From positions 1 to 64,000 of the forward strand of contig NZ_BEWB01000021.1 of assembly GCF_003112555.1 (NCBI RefSeq): a DNA stretch of 64,000 bases, given 5' to 3'. The position numbers were made by a program, and so were the translations under genes. Within the stretch, counting starts at the first letter, position 1. Every line of letters starts with the position of its first letter. The stretch comes from Streptomyces coelicoflavus. GTDB taxonomy: Bacteria; Actinomycetota; Actinomycetes; Streptomycetales; Streptomycetaceae. This document shows, one piece after another, positions 25,546-34,197 of this stretch. The notes beneath the pieces are model-generated. The model ran no database searches. It was given only the letters and a program-made list of their open reading frames with translations, and was not told the DNA's origin.

Positions 25546-26325
25546 TCATCCGGCGAGGAACTCCGCCAGCACCGGCGCCAGTACGCCCGGCTCCACCATG
25601 TGGGTCTGCCGGTCCACGGTGCCGTACCTGCCGTCGGGAGCCGCCTCCGCGACCGCACGGGCGGCCTCGTGCCACCACGCGTCGCTCGCGCCGCCCGCGA
25701 GCACCAGCAGGGGGACGGTGATCCCGGCGATCTCGGAACGGGGCACCCGGCCGTCGCCCAGCACGGCGTCGTCGTACGCCAGGCTCGGCGCCACCGACTC
25801 CATCCCCGCCCACATGGGGGACTGCCGGGCACCCCGGATCATCTCCTCGCCCAGCCCGCTGTGGCGCAGGAACAGCTCCACGGCATCCCCGCGCCTGCCC
25901 TGCCCGAGCGCCTCGCCCAGGCGTTCGGTGTACTCGGCCGCGGCCCGCGCGGCGGCGTCGTCCATGGCGTACGGCACCTCGTACACGGCGGCCCGGCGCA
26001 GCGGCAGACCGCTCGCCGCCGCCCGGAGCACCAGCGCGCCGCCCGACGACATGCCGTACAGCGACGCCTCGCCGCCCACCGCCTCGATCAGCGCCGCCAG
26101 GTCCTCGATCTCGCGCTCCACCGAGTAGGGCGCCGCTTCGCCGCTCTCGCCGCGCCCCCGGCGGTCGTACACGGTGACGTCGAAACCGCCCGACAGCTCG
26201 GCGGCCAGCGGCGCCATCGTCGCACCGGTCGACATGGCGCCGCTGACGAGCACGACCGCCGGTCCCCGCCCGGAGCGCTCGTAGGCGATGCGGGTGCCGT
26301 CACGCGAAACAGTCGTCATCTCCAT
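25546..26325 (-). CDS. Alpha/beta hydrolase
   Basis: 259 residues. Nucleophile elbow GMSSGG (Ser near residue 94), oxyanion region LVSGAMSTGATM, the typical VTVYDRRGRGESG segment, an acid in LLVLAGGASDAWW and the catalytic His in DRQTHMVEP. Substrate not deducible. Either of the first two Met codons could be used. Convergent with mnmA and followed upstream by the DUF427 gene on the same strand, 37 nt away. Confidence 0.85.
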   Translation of the reverse strand: MEMTTVSRDGTRIAYERSGRGPAVVLVSGAMSTGATMAPLAAELSGGFDVTVYDRRGRGESGEAAPYSVEREIEDLAALIEAVGGEASLYGMSSGGALVLRAAASGLPLRRAAVYEVPYAMDDAAARAAAEYTERLGEALGQGRRGDAVELFLRHSGLGEEMIRGARQSPMWAGMESVAPSLAYDDAVLGDGRVPRSEIAGITVPLLVLAGGASDAWWHEAARAVAEAAPDGRYGTVDRQTHMVEPGVLAPVLAEFLAG

Positions 26326-26362
26326 GCCTGTGCAGACTGCCCTACGGCAGGTGATTCATCGC

Positions 26363-26695
26363 TCAGGACACCTCGACTTCGTAGAAACAGAGGTGGTCCT
26401 TGATCTCCGCGACCTCAGGCTTCGGGTCCGGGTAGGCCCACACCAGGTCCGCCGCGTCCGGCAGCGACCAGTAGGAGGCGTCGCCCTTGAAGGGGCAGTG
26501 GGTGGTCGTCCCGGACGGCGTCAGCCGGTCGAGGCGCACGTCCTGCGGCGGGATGTAGTACCGGTCGGGACAGCCCGTCTCGTGCAGCACCAGCGCGCCG
26601 TCGCTCTCCGCCAGCACCTGCCCGTCGTGCACCACGCGCACGTGCCGGTCGCTCGGCTCGACGGTGATGACGTGTCCCTTGAGTCCCTTGGTCAC
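26363..26695 (-). CDS. DUF427 domain protein
   Basis: 110 residues. The beta-rich DUF427 core is recognisable as VRVVHDGQVLAESDGALVLHETGCPDRYYIPPQDV, then THCPFKGDASYW and VWAYPDPKPEVAEIKDHLCFYEVEV. The family is widespread in actinobacteria with unknown function. GTG at 26695 is chosen because a perfect AGGAGG lies 6 nt upstream; the 11-codon longer reading starts upstream of that site. Confidence 0.85.
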   Translation of the reverse strand: MTKGLKGHVITVEPSDRHVRVVHDGQVLAESDGALVLHETGCPDRYYIPPQDVRLDRLTPSGTTTHCPFKGDASYWSLPDAADLVWAYPDPKPEVAEIKDHLCFYEVEVS

Positions 26696-26790
26696 GGTCG
26701 TCCTCCTGGTGGCAGTGGTCTGCGTCACGTACTACAGCGTCCCCGTAGGCCGGGTTCTTCCCCTCCGGACCGGGCCGTACGGTGGAGGCC

Positions 26791-27330
26791 ATGAACATCT
26801 GCGTCTTCCTCTCCGCCGCCGACCTCGACGAGCGCTACACGCGCCCCGCCAAGGAGTTCGCCGAACTGCTCGGCAAGGGCGGCCACACCCTCGTCTGGGG
26901 CGGCTCGGACGTCGGTCTGATGAAGGTCGTGGCCGACGGCGTGCAGGAGTCCGGAGGGCGGCTGCTCGGGGTCTCGGTGGACTTCCTGGCGGCCAAGGCG
27001 CGCGAGGGCGCCGACGAGATGGTGATCGCGAAGGACCTCGCCGAGCGCAAGCGGCTGCTGCTGGAGCAGGCCGACGCCGTGGTCATCATGGTGGGCGGCA
27101 CCGGCACCCTCGACGAGGCCACCGAGATCCTGGAGCTGAAGAAGCACGGGCACACCGACAAGCCGGTCGTCCTGCTCAACACCGCGGGCTTCTACGACGG
27201 CCTCAAGGAGCAGTTCCGCCGCATGGAGGACGAGGGCTTCCTGCCCCGCCCCCTCACCGAGCTGGTCTTCTTCGCCGAGGAGCCGGTGGGCGCGCTCGCC
27301 TACCTGGAGGAGAGCCAGGGCATCGAGTAG
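26791..27330 (+). CDS. LOG-family Rossmann-fold protein (TIGR00730-like)
   Basis: About 180 residues. The LOG signature is visible as GGTGTLDEATE (PGGxGTxxE type) after the strand ADAVVIMV, with LVWGGSDVGLMKVVADGV at the N-terminal nucleotide-binding loop. Relatives hydrolyse cytokinin riboside 5'-monophosphate or other nucleotide monophosphates; in Streptomyces the natural substrate is not known. Start is at MNICVFLS; a GGAGG sits very close to it. Confidence 0.85.
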   Translation: MNICVFLSAADLDERYTRPAKEFAELLGKGGHTLVWGGSDVGLMKVVADGVQESGGRLLGVSVDFLAAKAREGADEMVIAKDLAERKRLLLEQADAVVIMVGGTGTLDEATEILELKKHGHTDKPVVLLNTAGFYDGLKEQFRRMEDEGFLPRPLTELVFFAEEPVGALAYLEESQGIE

Positions 27331-27357
27331 GACGCCGGTGGTGCGAGCATGGCGGGC

Positions 27358-28047
27358 ATGGCTACACATGTGATCACCGGAGCGGGCTCCGGCATCGGCG
27401 CGGCCGTCGCCCGCCGCCTGCACGCACGCGGCGACGAGGTCGTGCTGCACGCGCGCGACGCGGGCCGCGCGAAGGAACTCGCCGCCGCGCTCCCCGGCGC
27501 GAAGACGCTGGTCGGCGATCTGTCCGACCCCGGCAAGCTGTCCTGGGCCCTCTCCCACCAGACGCTGCCCGACCGGGTGGACTCGCTGCTGCACATCGCC
27601 GGGGTCGTCGACCTCGGCCCGGTCGGTGACCTGACCCCGAAGACCTGGACCAACCAGCTCAACGTCAACCTGGTCGCCCCCGCCGAGCTGACCCGCCTCC
27701 TGCTGCCCCAGCTCCGCGTCGCGCAGGGTCAGGTGATCTTCGTCAACTCCGGCTCCGGGCTCAACGCCCACGCCGGCTGGGCCGCGTACAGCGCCTCCAA
27801 GCACGGCCTGAAGGCCCTCGCCGACGCCCTGCGCCAGGAGGAGCACGCGAACGGCGTCCGCGTCACCTCGGTCTACCCCGGCCGCACCGCCAGCCCCATG
27901 CAGGCCAAGGTCCACCAGCAGGAGGGGAAGGAGTACGACCCGGCCAAGTGGATGGACCCCGAGTCCGTCGCCACGACCATCCTGATGGCCCTCGACCTCC
28001 CGAGGGACGCGGAGGTCAACGACCTGACGGTGCGCCCGGGACGGTGA
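27358..28047 (+). CDS. Short-chain dehydrogenase/reductase
   Basis: 229 residues. The NAD(P) loop THVITGAGSGIGAAVAR is at the N-terminus. Also present are a HIAGVVD segment equivalent to NNAG, the Ser of FVNSGSG, and the catalytic YSASK (YxxxK). HARDAGRAKELAA after the second strand suggests NADP preference. The start is the second of two in-frame ATGs. 27 nt after the LOG gene, so possibly co-transcribed. Substrate unknown. Confidence 0.87.
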   Translation: MATHVITGAGSGIGAAVARRLHARGDEVVLHARDAGRAKELAAALPGAKTLVGDLSDPGKLSWALSHQTLPDRVDSLLHIAGVVDLGPVGDLTPKTWTNQLNVNLVAPAELTRLLLPQLRVAQGQVIFVNSGSGLNAHAGWAAYSASKHGLKALADALRQEEHANGVRVTSVYPGRTASPMQAKVHQQEGKEYDPAKWMDPESVATTILMALDLPRDAEVNDLTVRPGR

Positions 28048-28111
28048 GCGCCCCCTCGCATGGGGCGGCGGGGGCGAAAACCGGCCCCGCGCCCCTGCGT
28101 ACGCTTCTCCC

Positions 28112-29107
28112 GTGAACGACACCTTCGCCCCCGCCACCGGCATCGGCAGCCTCCCGGGCCACGACGCCCGCGAGGCCGCCAGAACCGCCACCGGCAGCTT
28201 CGAGGACTTCCCCTTCCTCGCCGAACTGCCCGCCCGCGGTCCCGGCGCCGACATGATCGGCCGCACCGCCGGGATGCTCGTCGAGCTCTACGCGCGCGTG
28301 GAGCCCAGCGGCTGGCGGCTCGGCGACCGGCCGGGCCGGGACACCAAGCGCGCCCGCGCCTGGCTGGGCGAGGACCTCGACGCCCTGGAGGAGTTCACCC
28401 AGGGCTACGAGGGTCCGCTGAAGGTCCAGGCCGTCGGCCCGTGGACCCTCGCCGCCGCCCTGGAGCTGCGCAACGGAGAGGCGGTCCTCTCCGACCCCGG
28501 CGCCTGCCGCGACCTCGCCGCCTCGCTCGCCGAGGGCCTGCGCCTGCACCTGGCGGAGATCCGGCGCCGGGTCCCCGGCGCCCGCCCCGTGCTCCAGCTC
28601 GACGAACCCTCCCTCACCGCCGTCCTGCGGGGGCAGATCCGCACCGCCAGCGGCTACCGCACCCACCGCGCCGTCGACCGCCAGGCCGTGGAGGCGACGC
28701 TGCGCGAGGTCGCCGGGGTGCACGACGGCGGCCCGGTCGTGGTCCACTCCTGCGCACCGGACGTGCCGTTCGCCCTGCTGCGCCGGGCGGGCGTCGCGGG
28801 CGTCTCGTTCGACTTCTCGCTGCTCACCGAGCGTGACGACGACGCGATCGGCGAGGCCGTCGAGGGCGGCACCCGGCTGTTCGCCGGTGTCGTCCCGGGC
28901 ACGGACACCGCATTGTCAGACCCTGCCGGTAGCGTCATGGGTGTCAGAACGCTGTGGCGCAGGCTGGGGCTGCGTCCGGAGCTGCTCGCGGAGGCGGTCA
29001 CCGTCACTCCGGCGTGCGGACTCGCGGGTGCCTCCCCGGAGTACGCCCGGCGCGCGCTCGCCCACTGCGTCCGGGCGGCGAGTTCCCTCGCGGACAACCC
29101 AGAGTAA
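28112..29107 (+). CDS. Methionine synthase-like protein (vitamin B12-independent, MetE C-domain)
   Basis: 331 residues resembling the C-terminal catalytic barrel of cobalamin-independent methionine synthase. It begins ATGIGSLPGHDAREA and has LQLDEPSLTAVL. The zinc-type ligands lie in VVVHSCAPD (His, Cys) and VTVTPACGLAG (Cys). It is much shorter than canonical MetE (about 750 residues), like the archaeal-type or core enzymes, so the methyl donor may differ. It ends 14 nt before ligA and may be co-transcribed with it. Confidence 0.82.
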   Translation: MNDTFAPATGIGSLPGHDAREAARTATGSFEDFPFLAELPARGPGADMIGRTAGMLVELYARVEPSGWRLGDRPGRDTKRARAWLGEDLDALEEFTQGYEGPLKVQAVGPWTLAAALELRNGEAVLSDPGACRDLAASLAEGLRLHLAEIRRRVPGARPVLQLDEPSLTAVLRGQIRTASGYRTHRAVDRQAVEATLREVAGVHDGGPVVVHSCAPDVPFALLRRAGVAGVSFDFSLLTERDDDAIGEAVEGGTRLFAGVVPGTDTALSDPAGSVMGVRTLWRRLGLRPELLAEAVTVTPACGLAGASPEYARRALAHCVRAASSLADNPE

Positions 29108-29121
29108 CGGGAGGACATACG

Positions 29122-31329
29122 GTGGCCGGCGACAAGCAGGGCGACGAGCAGGCGGAGACGACCAGCGTGCCCGCCGAGGCGCGGGAGCGGCACATGCGGC
29201 TCGCCGAGCAGATCGAGGAGCACCGCTTCCGGTACTACGTGAACGACGCGCCCGTCGTCAGCGACGCGGAGTTCGACCGGCTGCTGCGCACCCTGGAGGA
29301 GCTGGAGGAGCGGCACCCGGAGCTGCGCACCCCCGAGTCCCCGACCCAGAAGGTCGCCGGTGCCTACGCGACCGAGTTCACGGCCGTCCAGCACCCCACG
29401 CGGATGCTCTCCCTGGACAACACGTTCAACGACGACGAGCTGGCCGCCTGGTTCGACCGCATCGCGAAGGAGCTGGGCGAGCAGGAGTACCACTTCCTGT
29501 GCGAGCTGAAGGTCGACGGACTCGCCGTCAACCTCACCTACGAGCACGGGCGCCTCGTCCGCGCCGCCACCCGCGGCGACGGCCGCACCGGCGAGGACAT
29601 CACCCCCAACGTCCGCACCATCGCCGAGATCCCCGAGCGCCTGGCGGGCGACAGGGTTCCCGACCGCGTGGAGATCCGCGGCGAGGTGTACTTCCCGATG
29701 GAGAAGTTCCAGGAACTCAACGCCCGGTTGAACGAGGCGGGGGACAAGCCCTTCGCCAACGCGCGCAACGCGGCGGCCGGTTCGCTGCGCCAGAAGGATC
29801 CGCGCGTCACCGCCTCCCGCCCGCTGCACATGGTCGTCCACGGCATCGGCACACTGGAGGGCTACTCGGGCCTGACCCGCCTCTCCCAGGCGTACGACCT
29901 GCTCAAGGCCTGGGGGCTGCCGACGTCCCCGCACAACAGGGTGGTCGACGGCCTGGACGGCGTACGGGAGTTCATCGCGTACTACGGCGAGAACCGGCAC
30001 TCCGTCGCGCACGAGATCGACGGCGTCGTCGTCAAGCTCGACGAGATCCGCCTCCAGGGCCGGCTCGGCTCCACCGCCCGAGCGCCCCGCTGGGCCATCG
30101 CCTACAAGTACGCGCCGGAGGAGGTCAACACCAAGCTGGTCGACATCAAGGTGGGCGTCGGCCGCACCGGCCGCGTCACGCCGTACGCGCAGGTCGAGCC
30201 GGTCACGGTGGCGGGCAGCGAGGTGGAGTTCGCCACGCTGCACAACCAGGAGGTCGTCAAGGCCAAGGGCGTGCTCATCGGCGACACCGTGGTGCTGCGC
30301 AAGGCCGGTGACGTGATCCCCGAGATCCTCGGGCCGGTCGCCGACCTGAGGGACGGCAGCGAGCGGGAGTTCGTGATGCCGGCCGAGTGTCCCGAGTGCG
30401 GGACGCCGCTGAAGGCCATGAAGGAGGGCGACATCGACCTCCGCTGCCCCAACGCCCGTGCCTGCCCGGCCCAGTTGCGCGAGCGGGTCGCCTATCTCGC
30501 TGGCCGGGAGTGCCTGGACATCGAGCACTTCGGCGGGGTCGTGGCCGCCGCGCTGACCGGGCCGCTGGAGCCGTCCGAGCCGCCGCTGGTGGACGAGGGC
30601 GACCTCTTCGACCTCACCGTCGAGAAGCTGCTGCCCATCAAGGCGTACGTCCTCGACCCGGACAGCGGGCTGCCCAAGCGCGACCCGGAGACCGGCGAGG
30701 AGAAGACCGCCATGGTCTTCGCCAACAAGGCGGGCGAGCCGAAGAAGAACACCCTCGCGCTGCTGAAGCACATCGAGGACGCCAAGGCCCGCCCGCTGGC
30801 CCGGTTCATCAACGGCCTCTCCATCAGGTACGTCGGACCGGTCGCCGCCCAGGCACTGGCGCGGGAGTTCCGCTCCATCGACCGCATCGAGCAGGCCACC
30901 GAGGAGGAGCTGGCGAGCACGGACGGCGTGGGCGGCACCATCGCCACCGCCGTCAAGGAGTGGTTCGCCGTGGACTGGCACCGCGAGATCGTCCGCAAGT
31001 GGAAGGCGGCCGGGGTTGCGCTGGAGGACCACTCGACGGGGGAGGATGAGGGGCCGCGCCCGCTCGAGGGACTCACCGTCGTCGTCACCGGCACCCTGGA
31101 GAACTTCACCCGGGACGGCGCCAAGGAGGCACTCCAGAACAGGGGCGCCAAGGTGACCGGTTCGGTGTCCAAAAAGACGTCGTTCGTCGTGGTCGGTGAC
31201 AACCCCGGGTCGAAGTACGACAAGGCGATGCAGCTGAAAGTGCCGGTTCTGAACGAGGAGGGTTTCGCCGTTCTGCTCGAACAAGGGGCCGAAGCGGCGG
31301 AGGCTGTCACGCTTTCGGCTGAGGAATAG
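29122..31329 (+). CDS. ligA: NAD-dependent DNA ligase
   Basis: 735 residues, full-length LigA. The Ia domain has YYVNDAPVVSDAEFDRLLR; the adenylation lysine is near residue 130 in CELKVDGLAVNL; TRGDGRTGEDIT and EIRGEVYFPMEKF follow. The zinc finger has CPECGTPL...CPNARACPAQ, then the HhH region and a C-terminal BRCT domain (GLTVVVTGTLENFTRDGAKEALQNRGAKVTGSVSKKTSFVVVGD). GTG 29122 is preceded by GGGAGGA at 6-nt spacing. Joins nicks in replication and repair. Confidence 0.97.
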   Translation: MAGDKQGDEQAETTSVPAEARERHMRLAEQIEEHRFRYYVNDAPVVSDAEFDRLLRTLEELEERHPELRTPESPTQKVAGAYATEFTAVQHPTRMLSLDNTFNDDELAAWFDRIAKELGEQEYHFLCELKVDGLAVNLTYEHGRLVRAATRGDGRTGEDITPNVRTIAEIPERLAGDRVPDRVEIRGEVYFPMEKFQELNARLNEAGDKPFANARNAAAGSLRQKDPRVTASRPLHMVVHGIGTLEGYSGLTRLSQAYDLLKAWGLPTSPHNRVVDGLDGVREFIAYYGENRHSVAHEIDGVVVKLDEIRLQGRLGSTARAPRWAIAYKYAPEEVNTKLVDIKVGVGRTGRVTPYAQVEPVTVAGSEVEFATLHNQEVVKAKGVLIGDTVVLRKAGDVIPEILGPVADLRDGSEREFVMPAECPECGTPLKAMKEGDIDLRCPNARACPAQLRERVAYLAGRECLDIEHFGGVVAAALTGPLEPSEPPLVDEGDLFDLTVEKLLPIKAYVLDPDSGLPKRDPETGEEKTAMVFANKAGEPKKNTLALLKHIEDAKARPLARFINGLSIRYVGPVAAQALAREFRSIDRIEQATEEELASTDGVGGTIATAVKEWFAVDWHREIVRKWKAAGVALEDHSTGEDEGPRPLEGLTVVVTGTLENFTRDGAKEALQNRGAKVTGSVSKKTSFVVVGDNPGSKYDKAMQLKVPVLNEEGFAVLLEQGAEAAEAVTLSAEE

Positions 31330-31469
31330 CGGTTGAAGGGCACCCGATCGGCGCATATCAGATGCATACGGGTGGCCGGGTGGCATTCGGGCAACCGTCG
31401 ACGACCAGTGCCCCTGAAAGCCTTCCGCGGCCTACTGTTGAGGTGTGCGCCCGCCGTGGCCAGCCGCGG

Positions 31470-31491
31470 TCGGGGCACCCCCCTGCCCCGA
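31470..31491 (+). other. Hairpin in the ligA-rmdB intergenic region
   Basis: TCGGGGCA (31470-31477) pairs perfectly with TGCCCCGA (31484-31491) around CCCCCC. It lies 140 nt after ligA and 95 nt before the c-di-GMP enzyme gene; it could terminate ligA or lie in the leader of the next gene. The remaining 257-nt gap shows no other ORF with support. Confidence 0.4.
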
Positions 31492-31586
31492 GTGACAGGG
31501 GAAGGGGTCTCCCACGCGGAGCCGTTGAAGGTGGTCGAGGCGGGGGCCGCGTGGCGTGGGCACCGCCGGCTGTGAGAGGGACGGGA

Positions 31587-33815
31587 ATGGAACCGACCGA
31601 GAGCGCCGCCGCGGGCTCACGGCTGAGCCTGCGTCGCATGGTGGGCGCGTGGCACGTGAGCCGGCGGCACGGGCAACGCGAGGGTGGCGTCCCGCGTCCC
31701 GTGGCGGGCGCCCGCGTGCCGCAGGCCACCGGCCACACGACCGGACACCTCCACGGCCCCGCCGACCCGGACGCCGAACGGCACCTGTCCTGGCCCGCGT
31801 TGCCCGCGGCGATCGTCACGACCGCCGCCTTCGTCCTGGGTGCCGGCTTCTACCGGGCCTTCAGCGACGGCCACGCCCTCTTCCCGTCCGGCACCGTCGG
31901 CTGGGCCCTGGCCGTGCTGGCCGGCATCGTGGTCGGCCACCTGGTCATGCTCGGCCGCTCCCGCTGGTGGGGCGGCACCGGCTCGGGCGCCGCCCTCACC
32001 CTCGCCGTCCTGCTGCTGTACGGCTGGATTCCGGCCGGCATGGTCAGCCTCACCGTCGTCGTCCTGGTCGGCATAGCCCGCCGGGGCCGCTGGCGGCAGG
32101 GCGTCCTGCACGGCGCGGTGGACATCCTCGGCATCGCCGCGGGTGCCCTGCTCCTCGGCGCCTGCGGCTCCGTACCGTCCGTCGAGCACCCCTGGGACCC
32201 CGACACCTGGGGCATGTACGCGGCGCCCAAGGTGGTGCTCGTCGCCGTCGCCTACCTCGCCGTCACCCGCGCCCTGCTGTGGTACCTCCAGACCCCGCGC
32301 CCCGGGCTTCCCACCGTCGCCCGCACCGCCCTGGTCAGACAGGGCCTGGTCGCCGTCGCCCTGCTCGGCATCGCCCCGCTGGTGTGCGTCGTCGCCGTCG
32401 CCAAGCCGATGCTGCTGCCGCTGTTCGCCATCCCGCTCATCGCCCTCGACTCCACGCTGTGGATCGCCCGCGCCCGCGCCGAGGAGCAGTTGCGCGACCC
32501 GCTCACCGGCCTGCCCAACCGGCAGTGGCTCCTGGAGCGCACCTGGAGCGCGCTGGACGACGCCGAGCGCATCGGCGCCCGCGCCGCCCTGATGCTGATC
32601 GACCTCGACCGTTTCCGGTCGGTCAACGACACGCTCGGACACCTCGCCGGGGACCGGCTGCTGCTGCAGACCGCCGACCGGCTGCGGCAGGCCCTGCCGC
32701 GCGGTGCGGAGGCCGCGCGGCTCGGCGGCGACGAGTTCGCCGTCTTACTGCCCGTCGCCGACTCCACCACGTCGGCGACCCGGATCGCCCGCGGCCTGGT
32801 GTCCGCGCTCAGTTCACCCATGGACCTGGACGGGCTCACGCTGGTCCTGGAGGCCAGCGCCGGGGTCGCCGTCTTCCCCGACCACGCGCTGGACGCCGAG
32901 GGGCTGCTGCGCCGCGCGGACGTGGCGATGTACCAGGCGAAGCGGGACCGCACCGGGGTGGAGGTCTACGAGTCCAAGCGGGACTCCAACACCCCGGACC
33001 GGCTCGGCCTCCTCGGCGACCTGCGCCGGGCCCTGGACGCCCACGAGGTCGAGCTGCACTACCAGCCCAAGGTCCGCTTCGACGGACAGGTGGCGGGCCT
33101 GGAGGCCCTGGTGCGCTGGGTGCACCCCGAGCGCGGCAAGGTGCCGCCGGACGAGTTCATAGCCATCGCCGAGTCCTCCGGGCTGATGCCCCACCTCACC
33201 GAGTACGTCCTGGAGACGGCGCTCGCTCAGGTCGCCCACTGGCGCTCCCAGGGCCTGTTCGTGCCGGTCGCGGTCAACGTCTCCCCGCGCGACGTCCACA
33301 CCCCCGGGTTCGCGGGCTCGGTGGCCGCCCGGCTCGCCCGGCACGGCGTCCCGGCGGGAGCGCTCCAACTCGAGATCACCGAGCACGTCCTGCTCGAGGA
33401 CCCGCAGCGCGCGGCCGACACCCTCAACGCGCTGACCGGGCACGGCGTCAAGATGTCCCTCGACGACTTCGGCACCGGCTACTCCTCCCTCGTCCACCTG
33501 CGCAGGCTCCCCGTCAGCGAGCTGAAGATCGACCGTTCCTTCGTGGCCCGGCTGGCCATCGACAACGAGGACGCCGAGATCGTGCGCTGCACCGTCGACC
33601 TCGCCCACTCCCTCGGTCTGCTCGTCGTCGCCGAGGGCGTGGAGGACGACGAGACCTGGGAGCGCCTGCGGGACCTCGGCTGCGACGCCGTCCAGGGCTG
33701 GCTGGTCGCGGCCGCGATGCCGCCGGAGGAAACCACGGCCTGGCTGCTGGCCCGGGGTTCGAGGGGCTGGGTGCGGGCCGCCGCCGCACTGCCCGCGGCG
33801 GCGTCCGACGAGTGA
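31587..33815 (+). CDS. rmdB: Membrane GGDEF-EAL cyclic-di-GMP enzyme, RmdB orthologue
   Basis: 742 residues. After a soluble N-terminus, six or so membrane helices (residues about 70-290) anchor a GGDEF domain (intact RLGGDEFAVLLP, residues 380-384) and an EAL domain. The EAL motif GLEALVRW (E506) and the usual active-site blocks NVSPRDV, LEITEHVL, LDDFGTGYSSL, LKIDRSFV and VVAEGVE are all intact, so phosphodiesterase activity is expected. By order (after ligA, before gatCAB) it matches SCO5495/RmdB of S. coelicolor, a known c-di-GMP phosphodiesterase affecting aerial development. The codon at 32745-32747, right after the GGDEF motif, is TTA, rare in Streptomyces, so translation may depend on the bldA tRNA. 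ATG 31587 follows GAGAGGGA. Confidence 0.9.
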   Translation: MEPTESAAAGSRLSLRRMVGAWHVSRRHGQREGGVPRPVAGARVPQATGHTTGHLHGPADPDAERHLSWPALPAAIVTTAAFVLGAGFYRAFSDGHALFPSGTVGWALAVLAGIVVGHLVMLGRSRWWGGTGSGAALTLAVLLLYGWIPAGMVSLTVVVLVGIARRGRWRQGVLHGAVDILGIAAGALLLGACGSVPSVEHPWDPDTWGMYAAPKVVLVAVAYLAVTRALLWYLQTPRPGLPTVARTALVRQGLVAVALLGIAPLVCVVAVAKPMLLPLFAIPLIALDSTLWIARARAEEQLRDPLTGLPNRQWLLERTWSALDDAERIGARAALMLIDLDRFRSVNDTLGHLAGDRLLLQTADRLRQALPRGAEAARLGGDEFAVLLPVADSTTSATRIARGLVSALSSPMDLDGLTLVLEASAGVAVFPDHALDAEGLLRRADVAMYQAKRDRTGVEVYESKRDSNTPDRLGLLGDLRRALDAHEVELHYQPKVRFDGQVAGLEALVRWVHPERGKVPPDEFIAIAESSGLMPHLTEYVLETALAQVAHWRSQGLFVPVAVNVSPRDVHTPGFAGSVAARLARHGVPAGALQLEITEHVLLEDPQRAADTLNALTGHGVKMSLDDFGTGYSSLVHLRRLPVSELKIDRSFVARLAIDNEDAEIVRCTVDLAHSLGLLVVAEGVEDDETWERLRDLGCDAVQGWLVAAAMPPEETTAWLLARGSRGWVRAAAALPAAASDE

Positions 33816-33832
33816 CCTGAGCCCTGCCGACC

Positions 33833-33968
33833 GTGGCGCGCGACCGCCGGCCCGCGGTGGCGCGCCACGCCCCGGCCGCCCGCCCGCGGTGGCGCGCCAC
33901 GCGCCGGCCGCCCGCCCGCCCGAGGTGGCGCGCCACGACCCGCCCGCTGGCCCGCGGTGGCGCGCCAA
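33833..33968. repeat. Array of five 12-bp palindromes (GTGGCGCGCCAC)
   Basis: The self-complementary 12-mer GTGGCGCGCCAC occurs exactly at 33857, 33889 and 33925. One-base variants lie at 33833 (GTGGCGCGCGAC) and 33957 (GTGGCGCGCCAA). Spacings are 24, 32, 36 and 32 bp, and the connecting DNA is built of GC-rich GCCGGCCGCCCGCCCGC-like blocks. The array sits in the 382-nt gap between rmdB and the cupin gene, starting 18 nt after the rmdB stop. No ORF with support is found in the gap. It may form several terminator-like hairpins or be a multi-site protein-binding array. Confidence 0.85.
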
Positions 33969-34081
33969 CGCCGCCGACCGGCGGCCCCCCCGGCGGATCG
34001 CCGCCGACGCCACTCCCACGACCCCCGGCCTGTCCCGGCCCGCTTCGTACCCGCCCCGCTTCGTACATCGCCATGACGTGA

Positions 34082-34098
34082 TGCTAGCAGCGCTAGCA
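34082..34098 (+). promoter_or_regulatory. TGCTAGC palindrome upstream of the cupin gene
   Basis: TGCTAGC-AGC-GCTAGCA is a perfect 7-bp dyad about 100 nt before the cupin start, followed by GTTAGC at about 34116. The region is locally AT-richer than its surroundings, as expected for a promoter. The binding protein is unknown. Confidence 0.4.
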
Positions 34099-34197
34099 AT
34101 TCTGTCAGTGATCTGTTAGCTTCGCTCTCGTCCCTGGCATTGCTGACAAAGAGTGGTCGTGTCCGTCCGTCCGCCGTCCGTCCCAAGGGGTTCGAGG

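Noticed and set aside
28654..31386. 910-codon minus-strand frame opposite ligA
   Set aside because: LigA is complete on the plus strand; the antisense product is a compositional shadow.
33833..33968. CRISPR array
   Set aside because: Repeats are only 12-bp palindromes, spacers are low-complexity and of 12-24 bp, and there are no cas genes nearby.
33479..34186. Minus-strand gene in the rmdB-cupin gap
   Set aside because: Its translation is an Arg/Ala/Gly repeat created by the palindrome array and it overlaps the rmdB 3' end.
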